Notes: generated by a model from the sequence alone, not told the origin. Counted from the first letter of the stretch, positions 35,430 to 44,475 are shown. The stretch is 64,000 nucleotides of DNA from an uncultured Ruminiclostridium sp. (GCA_910579265.1 CAJTTE010000003.1:1-64000), one strand, 5' to 3'. A program made the numbers and translations.

Positions 35430-35600
35430 ATATAATAACCTCAGACATTAAAATCAATTCTTCCTCTTTCCCCAGTCTGAGGTTATTATACCATAGGAAA
35501 AGTGAGCGAAGCGAACGCTTCCTTTAAAACGGTACAATGTTCTCAGACATTAAAATCAAATCTTCCTCTTTTCCCTGTCTGAGGTTATTATATCAATATC
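35430..35600 (+). repeat. hairpin-unit array 3 (two units)
   Basis: Two units with arms starting at 35434 and 35536, again 102 bp apart. Unit 1 has a perfect 13-bp stem: AATAACCTCAGAC pairs with GTCTGAGGTTATT. Unit 2 has AATGTTCTCAGAC against the same 3' arm, with one mismatch and two G-T pairs. The loop keeps ATTAAAATCAA and CTTCCTCTTTTCCC-type sequence, and the linker keeps GAGCGAAGCGAACGCTTCC. Position between two convergent genes. Confidence 0.78.
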
Positions 35601-35631
35601 GAAAGTCGTTATTTTGCAAAAGCCATTTATT

Positions 35632-35658
35632 CCGCCGGTTGAGCCGGCGGTTTTTTTC
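35632..35658 (+). terminator. intrinsic terminator (plus strand)
   Basis: CCGCCGG, a five-base loop and CCGGCGG followed by T7. It is placed 295 bases after the GH127 gene, so transcription of that gene would run through the hairpin array first. Confidence 0.8.
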
Positions 35659-35671
35659 GCTGAAGCCCCAA

Positions 35672-35705
35672 TAAAAAACCGCATTTAAATTTATATTTAA
35701 ATGCG
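35672..35705 (-). terminator. terminator of the LysR gene
   Basis: CGCATTTAAAT and ATTTAAATGCG form a perfect 11-bp stem with loop TTAT. In minus-strand sense it is followed by GTTTTTTAT. It lies 171 bases beyond the LysR stop. Confidence 0.7.
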
Positions 35706-35875
35706 TGTTTTCATAAAGACATTATATTTCAGCCGCTTTTCATATGAAACCCCGGCAGTGTAAGTCATTTTTTAACTATCCCGGATTTTTGTAATATTAA
35801 CGTATAGTAATATACTCATATTCCGCAATATAAATACGTCATCAGAAAAACCTTATACTGCATTCCATTAAAAAA

Positions 35876-36742
35876 TCATAACCGAATTGTTTCCTTAAGC
35901 TTATTCAGAAATTCAGCCTCGGCGCCTATAAACCGTTTCCCCTCCGCATAAACCAACCAGTCGATCACCTTGTCATCACATGAAAGATCCTTAATGCAAA
36001 TCTCTTCCCCAATAATTTCATGATCCAGAGAGGATATGAACATAAATCCGTTTTTTAATCCGGAAATGACACGGCAGCCGCTAAAAAAATCGCTGACGGA
36101 TATACTTTTCCCTGCTTCGCAATCCTTGGAGCCGAATATATAGACCTCTGTAAAATCTTTCAGATCATTTTCTCCGACTTTTTCCTTTTGGCATATGTTG
36201 CTGTGCCATTCCGTTATGATCTGTTTTTTTCCTTCTGCTAAAGGCCTTGCTTTTAAACCCTTTTTTTCAATAACGGAAGAGACATATTCGTTTCCGGAGT
36301 AGTCGCGTATTACCGCAAAACTTACTTCCCCGGTTTCAACAAGCTCTAACGCCGTCTTTCTGTCACAGCGAAAAAAATCCACGCTAAAGGATGACGTTAT
36401 CTCATATCCTATAGCTGTTTTTTCAAACACGGGAATACAGTATTCGACTCCGCACAAGGCGGCCGAAAATCTTTCCTTTTTTTCTGTTACGCCAAAAAAT
36501 TCTCTTTCGATGCTATCCGCCTGTTCCAACAGCTCGGCTGACTTTTCGATCAGAAGCCTGCCCTTTTGGGTAGGCTCTACTCCCTTGGCTGTTCTCTTAA
36601 ATATGGGCATTCCGAAGTCTCTTTCCATTTCACGAACAGCCTTGCTTAAATTCGGCTGACCCATATATAGATTCTGTGCCGCTCTTGTTATGGAACCTGT
36701 TTTTGCTATCTCAGTAAGATAGCGCAGATGAGATAATTTCAT
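35876..36742 (-). CDS. LysR family transcriptional regulator
   Basis: 288-residue regulator with an N-terminal winged helix (residues 1-60, containing TGSITRAAQNLYMGQPNLSKAVREME) and a two-lobed ligand-binding domain. The recognition helix and linker are standard; the effector domain is diverged, with an unusual run of Cys and aromatic residues, so its ligand cannot be suggested. AAGGAGCGG precedes the ATG. No divergently transcribed target is present: upstream lies a hairpin (36851-36896), a repeat and the end of the flagellar operon. It may regulate itself or a distant gene. Confidence 0.9.
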   Translation of the reverse strand: MKLSHLRYLTEIAKTGSITRAAQNLYMGQPNLSKAVREMERDFGMPIFKRTAKGVEPTQKGRLLIEKSAELLEQADSIEREFFGVTEKKERFSAALCGVEYCIPVFEKTAIGYEITSSFSVDFFRCDRKTALELVETGEVSFAVIRDYSGNEYVSSVIEKKGLKARPLAEGKKQIITEWHSNICQKEKVGENDLKDFTEVYIFGSKDCEAGKSISVSDFFSGCRVISGLKNGFMFISSLDHEIIGEEICIKDLSCDDKVIDWLVYAEGKRFIGAEAEFLNKLKETIRL

Positions 36743-36850
36743 TATACCGCTCCTTTTTATAAATACCTATATGAAAACAAAGCAATTTTATACAAGCTCA
36801 CCATTTAATAATAATCCCTTTTAAAACTATTGGATTAGTGTTTGGGTTGC

Positions 36851-36896
36851 AATCCCTTTTTAAACTGTGGGTATTACGTCAGTTTAAAAAGGGATT
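36851..36896. other. perfect 17-bp hairpin upstream of the LysR gene
   Basis: AATCCCTTTTTAAACTG and CAGTTTAAAAAGGGATT are exact complements across a 12-base loop. A partial copy of the left arm (AATCCCTTTTAAAACT) occurs at 36812-36828. Neither strand has a T-run after the stem, so it is not a standard terminator. It lies about 110 bases upstream of the LysR start. Confidence 0.6.
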
Positions 36897-37085
36897 GGTA
36901 TAAAACAAGGCTTGAGAATGAAATCGGGAAAAATATATACGGTATATATTGCCATAATGAGTATATCGTATGACCAAGCATAAGATCAGTGCCGCCGTCA
37001 TATCCACAGCCTGCAAAAATCGCGTCAATATTTCAATAAGATAATTCCAACTGATTTTCACAGCTTTTTAAAAACGATCGATCAT

Positions 37086-37268
37086 GGCGTATCTGAAAAC
37101 AATGCAAATCAGTACAGTTACGCTAAAGCAAGGTGTTTTCAAGGAAAAAACCGGAGAAATACGAAAACTTTTCGTAGTTATCCCCTTTTGGGTAACTATC
37201 GGCATTCTTTGATATGGATAGCGTTCGCTGTTAGTAAACATTGCGCAATTTGTGGCCTTTCGGATAGC
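37086..37268 (+). repeat. family C MITE-like element, best intact copy
   Basis: 183 bp from GGCGTATCTGAAAAC to CCTTTCGGATAGC. The centre contains TAGTTATCCCCTTTTGGG followed by TAACTA, a small palindrome; this is exactly where the copy at 2511/4310 is interrupted. It sits 8 bp past the terminator of the flagellar operon. Confidence 0.72.
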
Positions 37269-37275
37269 CCCTAAT

Positions 37276-37320
37276 CAAAAAGAGCCGCTATTTTCCGGTA
37301 ATACGGAAAAGTCGCAGCTC
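37276..37320 (-). terminator. terminator of the flagellar/chemotaxis operon
   Basis: In minus-strand sense GAGCTGCGACTTTTCCG pairs with CGGAAAATAGCGGCTC (small internal bulge) across a six-base loop, then TTTTTGATT. It lies about 43 bases after the cheD stop and marks the end of the long operon. Confidence 0.82.
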
Positions 37321-37362
37321 ACGCAAATGTCATAAAATATATCCAAAAGCATTGTCTATAGT

Positions 37363-37845
37363 TTAAAGTATGTTTACTCCTTTTACAGTGGATTTTATTA
37401 CCACTTTTCCGTCAGCACTCTGAAAAAAAACCGTTCTTCCGTAATTAAGACCGGTATCGGAAGCAACAATGGGTATTTTTAATGCGGCAAGAGCTTTTTT
37501 TACGGCCGCCACATTCCTCTCGCCTATATTAAACTGCTCGCTTTTAGTGGCGAACATAAGCGCTCCGCCGGCTATTTTGGCCTGTATCCTTCTGGGATCG
37601 GCACCCATCTTTACCATAGCCGCAAGCATATCCGGCAAAGCGGTATCCGCAAATTTCATACGATTTACCGCCGATTTGTTTTCTATAACCTTACTGTCGG
37701 GAAGCATTATATGGGACATTCCCGCTATGCCTGTAACCTTGTCGTAAAGGCAGGAACCCACACAGGATCCCAAAGCATATGTAACTATTACTTCAGGAGA
37801 TTTACATACCTTCCAATCCGAAATATTTACAATGATATTGCTCAT
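37363..37845 (-). CDS. cheD: chemoreceptor glutamine deamidase CheD
   Basis: Cytosolic deamidase that converts receptor glutamines to glutamates and stimulates CheC. The catalytic pair is visible as Cys28 in YALGSCVGSC and His45 in GMSHIMLP; the third triad residue region and GGALMF strand are present. 160 residues, standard length. Its ATG overlaps the cheC stop by four bases, so both are made together, consistent with the known CheC-CheD complex. Last gene of the operon, followed by a terminator. Confidence 0.95.
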   Translation of the reverse strand: MSNIIVNISDWKVCKSPEVIVTYALGSCVGSCLYDKVTGIAGMSHIMLPDSKVIENKSAVNRMKFADTALPDMLAAMVKMGADPRRIQAKIAGGALMFATKSEQFNIGERNVAAVKKALAALKIPIVASDTGLNYGRTVFFQSADGKVVIKSTVKGVNIL

Positions 37846-38465
37846 GCCTCAATTCCCAGCTTCCTCATAAGTTTTTGCAGGGAGTCAATAGTCGGAATAA
37901 GAAAAAGCTTTGTATTCATTTTCTCCCCGTCTATGCTAAGTTTTTTATCTATATACAGTATCTTATCTCCTACCTCCCCGAATTCAATGACCGGAACGCT
38001 CATTAATGCTCCCATCATATCAACGGTGAAGGACGGCGTCTCAAGCTTTACATCCACATTGGATAGCTGACATATAGCCGATACATAGGCTCCGCACATA
38101 ATATTTCCTATTTCAGTAAGAGCGGATATCTCGCTTTCTTCAAGCTCCAAAAGGCTTTTTACCTTATGATCAAAAAATGCTTTGATTATGGTATCTACAA
38201 AATCTCTGTCCATAAGAAGAAGGATCATACCGTCCATTCCTCCCGACATGCGCGTCATGGTTGCGGCAACGATCTGCTCCGCTCCGCCCGACTGATCCGT
38301 AGCCTCATGAAAGTCCACGATTTTAACATGGGGCATTTCCACCTGAACATTTCTGTTTATCATATTTGATAAAGCGGCGGATGCGTTCCCGGAACCTATA
38401 TTCCCTACTTCCTTAAGAACGTCAAGCTGAATGGGAGTAAGATCCTCGTATTTATTTAATCCCAT
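37842..38465 (-). CDS. cheC: CheY-phosphate phosphatase CheC
   Basis: Dephosphorylates CheY-P and is activated by CheD. Two active-site motifs of the E-x2-N type are present: LKEVGNIGSGNAS near residue 16 with the proline of PHVKI at the proper distance, and LTEIGNIMCGAYV near 115 with PSFTV. 207 residues, as in Bacillus and Thermotoga. Translated from a GGAGGG site. The adaptation branch is therefore present here, while cheA, cheW, cheB and cheR must lie elsewhere if the pathway works. Confidence 0.95.
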   Translation of the reverse strand: MGLNKYEDLTPIQLDVLKEVGNIGSGNASAALSNMINRNVQVEMPHVKIVDFHEATDQSGGAEQIVAATMTRMSGGMDGMILLLMDRDFVDTIIKAFFDHKVKSLLELEESEISALTEIGNIMCGAYVSAICQLSNVDVKLETPSFTVDMMGALMSVPVIEFGEVGDKILYIDKKLSIDGEKMNTKLFLIPTIDSLQKLMRKLGIEA

Positions 38466-38530
38466 ACCTAACCCTCCTTGTTGTTGAGCTGAAAATCGAT
38501 ATTGCCGCTATATTCGGCTGAAAAGTACGG

Positions 38531-39280
38531 TTATCTAATATTATTGGCTATCTGCTGCATTTCATCCGCTGTCTGAATAACCTTTGCGTCAAGCTGATAG
38601 CTTCTTTGTGAAACTATCATGTTGACCATCTCACTTGCAAGATCCACGGAGGAGCGTTCAAGATAAAATTCCAGCTTGTCAAGAGATCTGTCTGCAACGG
38701 GATCTCCCGAACGCTGAGTTACAAGAAAATGATTACTGTCATCCTGAGCAAGTCCCCAGTTGTTCGGAACAGTATATACACCGATCATTTCGGTAAGAGC
38801 GGTATAATTTATCTCGTTTGTGACCGTTTCATTGCCGTTTTCGTCTGTCTGGACCTTGAAAGGAACGGTTATATGATTACCCTCATAATCCAGCACAAAA
38901 TCACCGTTGCAATTCACCAGCTCCCAATGATCCCCTACATTGCTTATTTCGAAATCACCATCGCGAGTAAGATAGTCTGTTCCGTTATAATCCCTCACCA
39001 TAAAAAATCCGTCATTAGGAAGAGCATAATCCAAAGGCTGGCTTGTATCCGTAAATCCGCTTATTTCCCACATGAAATCCGTTTTATTGAGAAACTGACC
39101 ATGACCGGTATCCCATTCCGGCTCCGTAGCTCTCTGTTCGGTATATATGCAATCGGCAAAGCTGGGCCGCAAGGCCTTATAGCCTACCGTATTCACGTTC
39201 GCTATATTGTTGGCCACAACATTCATTCCGTTCTGCTGTGCTATCATTCCAGTTTTAGCCGAATAAAATGCTATATTCAT
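38531..39280 (-). CDS. flgG: flagellar hook-basal body protein, FlgF/FlgG type (second of two)
   Basis: Rod protein exported by the flagellar type III system. N-terminal rod signature MIAQQNGMNVVANNIANVNTVG, a central beta-rich region, and the C-terminal VDLASEMVNMIVSQRSYQLDAKVIQTADEM heptad helix that packs in the axial core. 249 residues. It is the second of two homologues (the other at 39311-40063). The full C-terminal SQRSYQxNxK-like motif favours the distal rod FlgG, but the central part is short and unusual for it, so the F/G distinction is tentative. No signal peptide, as expected. Confidence 0.85.
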   Translation of the reverse strand: MNIAFYSAKTGMIAQQNGMNVVANNIANVNTVGYKALRPSFADCIYTEQRATEPEWDTGHGQFLNKTDFMWEISGFTDTSQPLDYALPNDGFFMVRDYNGTDYLTRDGDFEISNVGDHWELVNCNGDFVLDYEGNHITVPFKVQTDENGNETVTNEINYTALTEMIGVYTVPNNWGLAQDDSNHFLVTQRSGDPVADRSLDKLEFYLERSSVDLASEMVNMIVSQRSYQLDAKVIQTADEMQQIANNIR

Positions 39281-39310
39281 ATAAAATACCGCCTTTCCTG
39301 ATTCTTGTTA

Positions 39311-40063
39311 TTAAAGTTCAGCAATCTGAGAAGATGATTTCTGGTTGATCGTGTCAAAACCACGCAATATCTTACTGTTGGCTTCATACATTCGGAAAGC
39401 GTCTATGGCACTTGTCATTTCCTTAACCGAATCCACGTTGGATTTCTCATAAGCCCTCTGTATAACAGCAAAATCCTCGTCATCGGGGATCTGTACCGGA
39501 TCGCCGTCATAGCGAAAAAGGCTGTCTCCCTCTTTGTGGACATCCGATCCAACGGGTATATATGTAAGAAGCAGAGTATCTATGACCTCACCCTGTTCGT
39601 CTCTTATTACCCCGTTTTCGTCAATGGAAAAATCATCGTTTCCGATGTATATATCGCCGTTTGTTCCCTGAACCCGTCCGCTGCCCCCGAGCCAAAGGTA
39701 TCCTTCGTTGTCGAGGCCCCATTGTCCGTTGCGCGTCTGGTAAACCTCTCCGTCTTTTTCATAGCGGATATTGAAATACATATTGCCGTAAATTCCCACA
39801 TCAAAAGGACTGTCGGTAAACTCAAAGCCGCTTTGTTCAAGGTTCGTCTTTGATATATCCACATAAGCCTGATAGCTTGTGCCCGAGGTCTCCAATTTTC
39901 TTCTGCGGCTTACGAGGTAAAGCTGCTCCTGAAAAGTATTCAGGACGATCTCGTCTTTACGGTAGCCTGCCGTATTTACGTTGGAAACGTTATTTGATAT
40001 TGCATCCAGTATTCTCTGTTGATTGATCATGCCCTGAGCGGCCGTATAGTATCCTCTGTTCAT
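39311..40063 (-). CDS. flgF: flagellar hook-basal body protein, FlgF/FlgG type (first of two)
   Basis: 250-residue rod protein. It starts YYTAAQGMINQQRILDAISN and carries NVSNVNTAGY, the family signature; a FlgG-type middle beta domain and the C-terminal SNVDSVKEMTSAIDAFRMYEANSK helix follow. It probably forms part of the proximal rod (FlgF) or a variant of FlgG. The ribosome site AAAGGAG overlaps the fliA stop 11 bases upstream, coupling its translation to the sigma factor gene. The gene symbol is chosen by weaker conservation of the C-terminal motif. Confidence 0.82.
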   Translation of the reverse strand: MNRGYYTAAQGMINQQRILDAISNNVSNVNTAGYRKDEIVLNTFQEQLYLVSRRRKLETSGTSYQAYVDISKTNLEQSGFEFTDSPFDVGIYGNMYFNIRYEKDGEVYQTRNGQWGLDNEGYLWLGGSGRVQGTNGDIYIGNDDFSIDENGVIRDEQGEVIDTLLLTYIPVGSDVHKEGDSLFRYDGDPVQIPDDEDFAVIQRAYEKSNVDSVKEMTSAIDAFRMYEANSKILRGFDTINQKSSSQIAEL

Positions 40064-40074
40064 AAAATACTCCT

Positions 40075-40821
40075 TTAGTTTCCGATGTAGTCCTTAAGCT
40101 TTCTCTTAAGCAAGAGCATTGCCTTAGAATGTATCTGACAGATCCGCGATTCGCTTACGTTAAGCACCTTGGCAATTTCCCCGAATTTAAGCCGTTCATA
40201 ATAATATAAGGAAATTACCTGTTTTTCTCTCGGTTTAAGCTCGTCAACAGCCGACGCAAGTATTTCCTTAAGCTCCTTTTCATACAAAGACTGATCCGCT
40301 GTTGCTCCGCCTGCCTCGCAGCTTTCAAAATTATCCTCATACAGCAGTTCTTCAAAAGAAAGCGTGGTAGCTCCGGCTAAATCAGACATGGATCTCAGAA
40401 GCTTTTCCTTAGGAATGCCCATATGATCAGCCAACTCCTGATTGGTAGGATGTCTGTCAAGGGTCGAATATAAATCGTTATATGCTTTTTCCAGATTGTG
40501 ACCAAAATTTCTTACTCTTCGCGGTATCCAGTCCTGTTTCCTTACGAAATCAATTATAGCGCCTTTGATCCTTATGGTGGCGTATGTTTCAAACTTAACT
40601 CCGCGCTGTATGTCATAGCTTTCCACCGCCTTGATGAGAGCAAGTACGCCTTCGTTTACGATATCGTCGATTTCCGCATATTTACAGTAGATTCCGCGGG
40701 TAGAAATGGCGACATATTTTACAACATCCATATATCTCAATACGATATCGTTGCGCAGTCCAACATCCTTTGTAAGCCGATACTGCTCAAAAAGCGCAAG
40801 CTGAGACTGTGTTTCCGCCAT
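40075..40821 (-). CDS. fliA: RNA polymerase sigma factor for flagellar operons (FliA/WhiG, sigma-28)
   Basis: 248-residue alternative sigma factor that directs late flagellar and chemotaxis promoters. Region 2 has KYVAISTRGIYCKYAEIDDIVNEG and YATIRIKGAIIDFVRKQDWIPRRVR, the FliA signature; region 3 contains HPTNQELADHMGI; region 4 has PREKQVISLYYYERLKFGEIAKVLNVSESRICQIHSKA. Start at ATG 40821 behind GGAGAAA. No anti-sigma factor FlgM gene is in the window. A probable target promoter lies at 30608-30634. Confidence 0.95.
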   Translation of the reverse strand: MAETQSQLALFEQYRLTKDVGLRNDIVLRYMDVVKYVAISTRGIYCKYAEIDDIVNEGVLALIKAVESYDIQRGVKFETYATIRIKGAIIDFVRKQDWIPRRVRNFGHNLEKAYNDLYSTLDRHPTNQELADHMGIPKEKLLRSMSDLAGATTLSFEELLYEDNFESCEAGGATADQSLYEKELKEILASAVDELKPREKQVISLYYYERLKFGEIAKVLNVSESRICQIHSKAMLLLKRKLKDYIGN

Positions 40822-41127
40822 ATCCCGTTTCTCCTTTCTGCTGCAGATCGACAGGACCCGATAAAAATCAAAAGCAGCCCTGATCCCGCCCCATATAAAT
40901 ATACCATATCAAGCGTCTGTTTTCAATGGTTATAATAAAAAAATCAAAAATATTTCATATTACGGAATAAATCCATATCAAGAGCCATCTGAAAAGACAC
41001 AGCTTCCGCTTAATAAATACCCTTTTTTACCGAAACCGCTTGGAGCTCATTTGTTTTCTTGTACCTTCCTCCGAAAATGCAATGTGTTCAGCTAAGCTAA
41101 GCCGACTTTCCGCCTTTCATGCCCATG
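40822..41127. other. gene-free gap where flhF, flhG and cheA/W would be expected
   Basis: 306 bp between flhA and fliA without any open frame of note. Many clostridial operons carry flhF, flhG and several che genes here. No promoter or terminator is clear. Confidence 0.6.
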
Positions 41128-43212
41128 CTAAATCGCGATATTACCGACTGCCTGTATTTGTGTATTGTTATCTATTTCACTGTAGGAAAGTACCGTGATT
41201 CCCGGCACAAACTGATCAAGTAGCTTTTTGTAATAAACGCGCGTAAAGGGAGACATAAGAACCACGATAGACGGCAGCACATCCTTTACCTTATCTATCT
41301 CCTCAGTGGTCCTTGCCACTATGGCATTGACCGTCTCCGGATCTATGGAAAGCACACTTCCGCCGTTGCCGTTTTTCTTAACGCCCTGAAGTATAATGTC
41401 CTCCACCTTGGGATCAAGAGTGATCACCCTGAGAGAACCGCCGTCTGCAAAACGCCTTGTGATGGTACGCTTGAGAGACTGTCTTACATATTCTACCGTT
41501 ACCTCAATATCCTTAAGGGTAGCCGCATGATCACCAAGACACTCAAGTATTGTCTCCATATCCCTTATTGGAACGCCTTCGCTCAGAAGCATGCAAAGCA
41601 CCTTCTGAAGATAACCATAGGATACCACATTAGGAACAAGGTCTTCCACGATGGTGGAATCTGTTTTCTTGATGTTTTCAACCATGGTGCGGACATCCTG
41701 ACGGCTGAGGATCTCTGAGCAGTGAGCCTTTATAACCTCGGAGAGATGCGTTATCATTACCGAAACGGGATCTATAAGAGTGTAGCCCGCAATATCCGCC
41801 ATTACCTTTTTATCCTCGCTTATCCATTTAGCTGCAATTCCGAAGGCAGGTTCAATGGTGTCGATACCCTCAACGGGTCTTGTGACCTCCCCGTTATCCA
41901 GAGCAAGAAGATGATCTACAAGTATCTCTCCCCTTGCGACCTCCTCGCCTTTTATTTTGATTATGTATTGATTCGGATTTATTTCCGGGTTATTTCTCAT
42001 TCGGACAGAAGGAATGACCATTCCCATATCCACCGCAAACTGTTTACGGAACAAAACGACTCGGTCAATAAAATTACCGCCGCTTTTCTCATCCACAAGG
42101 TGTAAAAGACTGTAACCGAATTCCATTTCGATCTGCTCCACATTAAGAAGCTTGAAAACATTGTCGATATCGCGGTAATAGCTGCTGTCACCCTGAGCGT
42201 TAGCCGCCTTGATTTCTTCAAGTCTTTTCTGTTCCTCCGCCTCCGCTTCCGCTGCAAGTTCCTTCTTCCGACCGCGGGAAATAGCATATCCGCCGAATAT
42301 AAGAGCAATACCGAGTATAAGAAGTATAGGCTTTGGAAAACCCGGGACCAGCATAAGGGCTATGCATACTCCTCCGGTAATAAACATGACCGTTGAATTA
42401 CGTGTAAACTGCCTTTTAACATCCTCGTTAAAGCTTCCGGTAGAAGCCGAACGGGTAACTACCATACCTGTAGCAACGGAAATAAGAAGTGCCGGTATCT
42501 GGGAACAAAGTCCGTCACCTACTGTAGCCAGAGAATAAGTGGACATAACCGAGTTTATATCCCCGCCGTTTATCATTCCGATAACGGCTCCTCCGATAAG
42601 GTTTACGAGGGCGGTTATAATTGAAATAATCGCGTCTCCCTTTACGAATTTGGTAGCACCGTCCATGGCTCCGAAGAAATCGCTTTCTCTTTGTACGTTT
42701 GCACGGCGTACCTTTGCTTCTTCATCGGTGATGGCTCCCGTATTAAGATCTGCGTCAATGGCCATCTGTTTTCCTGGCATAGCGTCCAACGTAAAACGGG
42801 CAGCAACCTCGCTGACGCGCTCGGAGCCCTTTGTAATAACCAGAAAGTTAACCAATACGATGATTATGAATATAATGAATCCTACTACCGGATCTCCTCC
42901 CATGACGAAGTTTCCGAAGGTCTCAATAACCGAACCCGCATATCCGCTGCTTAAAATTCCCCTTGTGGTGGATATGTTGAGGGAAAGCCTGAAAACTGTC
43001 GTAATCAGCAATATCGTAGGAAAAGCTGAAAATTCCAGCGGCTCCTTGATATACATCGTTATAAGAAGTATAACTACAGAAAGGGAAATGTTTACAAGAA
43101 GCAGGAAATCGAGCAGCGCGCCTCCCCATACGCTGTTAAGGGGTATAATAATGGCGAGGACGATAAATATTACAAATACTGCGAATACATTACCGCTTAT
43201 TCTTTTCAGCAT
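41128..43212 (-). CDS. flhA: flagellar biosynthesis protein FlhA
   Basis: 694-residue core component of the flagellar export gate. The N-terminal third holds about eight membrane helices, including the highly conserved FHIPEP-type stretch with SDVAARFTLDAMPGKQMAID-like sequence (here SEVAARFTLDAMPGKQMAID). After a charged linker (about 315-345) comes the large cytosolic domain that docks chaperone-substrate complexes. Length matches the family. Starts at ATG 43212 behind GGAGGACGGAG, 123 bases after flhB. Confidence 0.96.
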   Translation of the reverse strand: MLKRISGNVFAVFVIFIVLAIIIPLNSVWGGALLDFLLLVNISLSVVILLITMYIKEPLEFSAFPTILLITTVFRLSLNISTTRGILSSGYAGSVIETFGNFVMGGDPVVGFIIFIIIVLVNFLVITKGSERVSEVAARFTLDAMPGKQMAIDADLNTGAITDEEAKVRRANVQRESDFFGAMDGATKFVKGDAIISIITALVNLIGGAVIGMINGGDINSVMSTYSLATVGDGLCSQIPALLISVATGMVVTRSASTGSFNEDVKRQFTRNSTVMFITGGVCIALMLVPGFPKPILLILGIALIFGGYAISRGRKKELAAEAEAEEQKRLEEIKAANAQGDSSYYRDIDNVFKLLNVEQIEMEFGYSLLHLVDEKSGGNFIDRVVLFRKQFAVDMGMVIPSVRMRNNPEINPNQYIIKIKGEEVARGEILVDHLLALDNGEVTRPVEGIDTIEPAFGIAAKWISEDKKVMADIAGYTLIDPVSVMITHLSEVIKAHCSEILSRQDVRTMVENIKKTDSTIVEDLVPNVVSYGYLQKVLCMLLSEGVPIRDMETILECLGDHAATLKDIEVTVEYVRQSLKRTITRRFADGGSLRVITLDPKVEDIILQGVKKNGNGGSVLSIDPETVNAIVARTTEEIDKVKDVLPSIVVLMSPFTRVYYKKLLDQFVPGITVLSYSEIDNNTQIQAVGNIAI

Positions 43213-43335
43213 TCTCCGTCCTCCGTTTTTATTTTTTTAAGGTATTTTTTGCCGACTGCTTAAATCAAAGCCCGGCATTCCGCAATTGTATTGAAAAGCC
43301 GATCGTTTTTTCACCTTAAGAACCGATCCGGCCGT

Positions 43336-44475
43336 TTATCTTATACCGCTCAAGCTTCCGCGTCTGCGCCGAATACGGCTGCTTTCATCCGGAACGTTAT
43401 TTTTGATTGCGGGTTTTATGCCCTTTGCGTTAAACATCTCTGTTAGCACTACCGCAACGGCCGTATACATTTCCGGAGGAATTTCCGCGCCGAGCTTTAC
43501 GTTATCATAAAGGCTTCTTGCGAGAGGTCTGTTCTCCGTAACATAAACGTCGTTTTCCTCTGCAACGGCAACGATTTTCAGCGCCAGAGCATCCATTCCC
43601 TTAGCGACTACTTTCGGCGCGCTGAAAGCGTTTTCCGATTCATATTTTAAAGCGACCGCATAATGAGTGGGGTTTCTCACAACCACATCCGATGTGGGAA
43701 CCTCCTGCATCATCCTCCTCTGGGATATCTCACGCTGCTTCTGCTTGATCTTGCTCTTGATCTGAGGGTCTCCTTCTATTTGCTTATATTCGTCCTTGAC
43801 CTCTTGCTTGGACATTTTAAGTTTTTTTTCAAACTGCCACCACTGAAACACAAAATCGGCAGCTGCCACAAATGCCAGGACTATAAATATAAGCATAACT
43901 ATGTCAAAGACCGAAACGGCTATGTAATGAACCACCCGTATCGGCTCCATATCCGGAAGCTTTCCGAACTCAACAAGCCTTGCCTGTATCTGAAAATAAG
44001 CGATCAGCCCGATAATCGTCAGCTCAAGCATACCCTTGACTACGTTTACCGCCGACTGAAGAGAAAAAAGACGCTTAAACCCCTGTATAGGACTGAGCCG
44101 CGAGAACTTCGGCCGGATAGACTTACTGCTGAACAATCCTCTTGTTTGCGCCATTACGGTAAGTATTACCGCCGCAAATATAACCATTGCGATAGGACCT
44201 ACTATAATGATCCCATACTTGACAATTTCAAGTGCGTTGCGTTGTATAAAGGATATGCTGAACTCCGTCTCTTCACCGATGCTGCCTATATATTGCTTAA
44301 GCATATCCCCGAGAGTGCCAAGCATATGACTGCCCAAAGCCCTGAGCCCGACGAACATCGCCACTACCGAAACCGCTATCATTACTTCGTTGCTCTGGAG
44401 CGCCATGCCCTCCTTTTCACGCATATCACGCCGCTTTTTCGGAGTGGCTTTTTCGGTTTTTTCCTCACCGGCCAT
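43336..44475 (-). CDS. flhB: flagellar biosynthesis protein FlhB
   Basis: Substrate-specificity switch of the export gate. Four membrane helices in the first 210 residues; the cytosolic domain contains the autocleavage motif VVRNPTHYAVAL, with cleavage expected between Asn and Pro of NPTH. About 379 residues. The C-terminus after residue 355 is a basic Arg-rich tail (SRIRRRRGS) longer than in most homologues. Start at ATG 44475 with GGAGG seven bases ahead; an upstream in-frame TTG at 44487 overlaps that site. Confidence 0.95.
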   Translation of the reverse strand: MAGEEKTEKATPKKRRDMREKEGMALQSNEVMIAVSVVAMFVGLRALGSHMLGTLGDMLKQYIGSIGEETEFSISFIQRNALEIVKYGIIIVGPIAMVIFAAVILTVMAQTRGLFSSKSIRPKFSRLSPIQGFKRLFSLQSAVNVVKGMLELTIIGLIAYFQIQARLVEFGKLPDMEPIRVVHYIAVSVFDIVMLIFIVLAFVAAADFVFQWWQFEKKLKMSKQEVKDEYKQIEGDPQIKSKIKQKQREISQRRMMQEVPTSDVVVRNPTHYAVALKYESENAFSAPKVVAKGMDALALKIVAVAEENDVYVTENRPLARSLYDNVKLGAEIPPEMYTAVAVVLTEMFNAKGIKPAIKNNVPDESSRIRRRRGSLSGIR

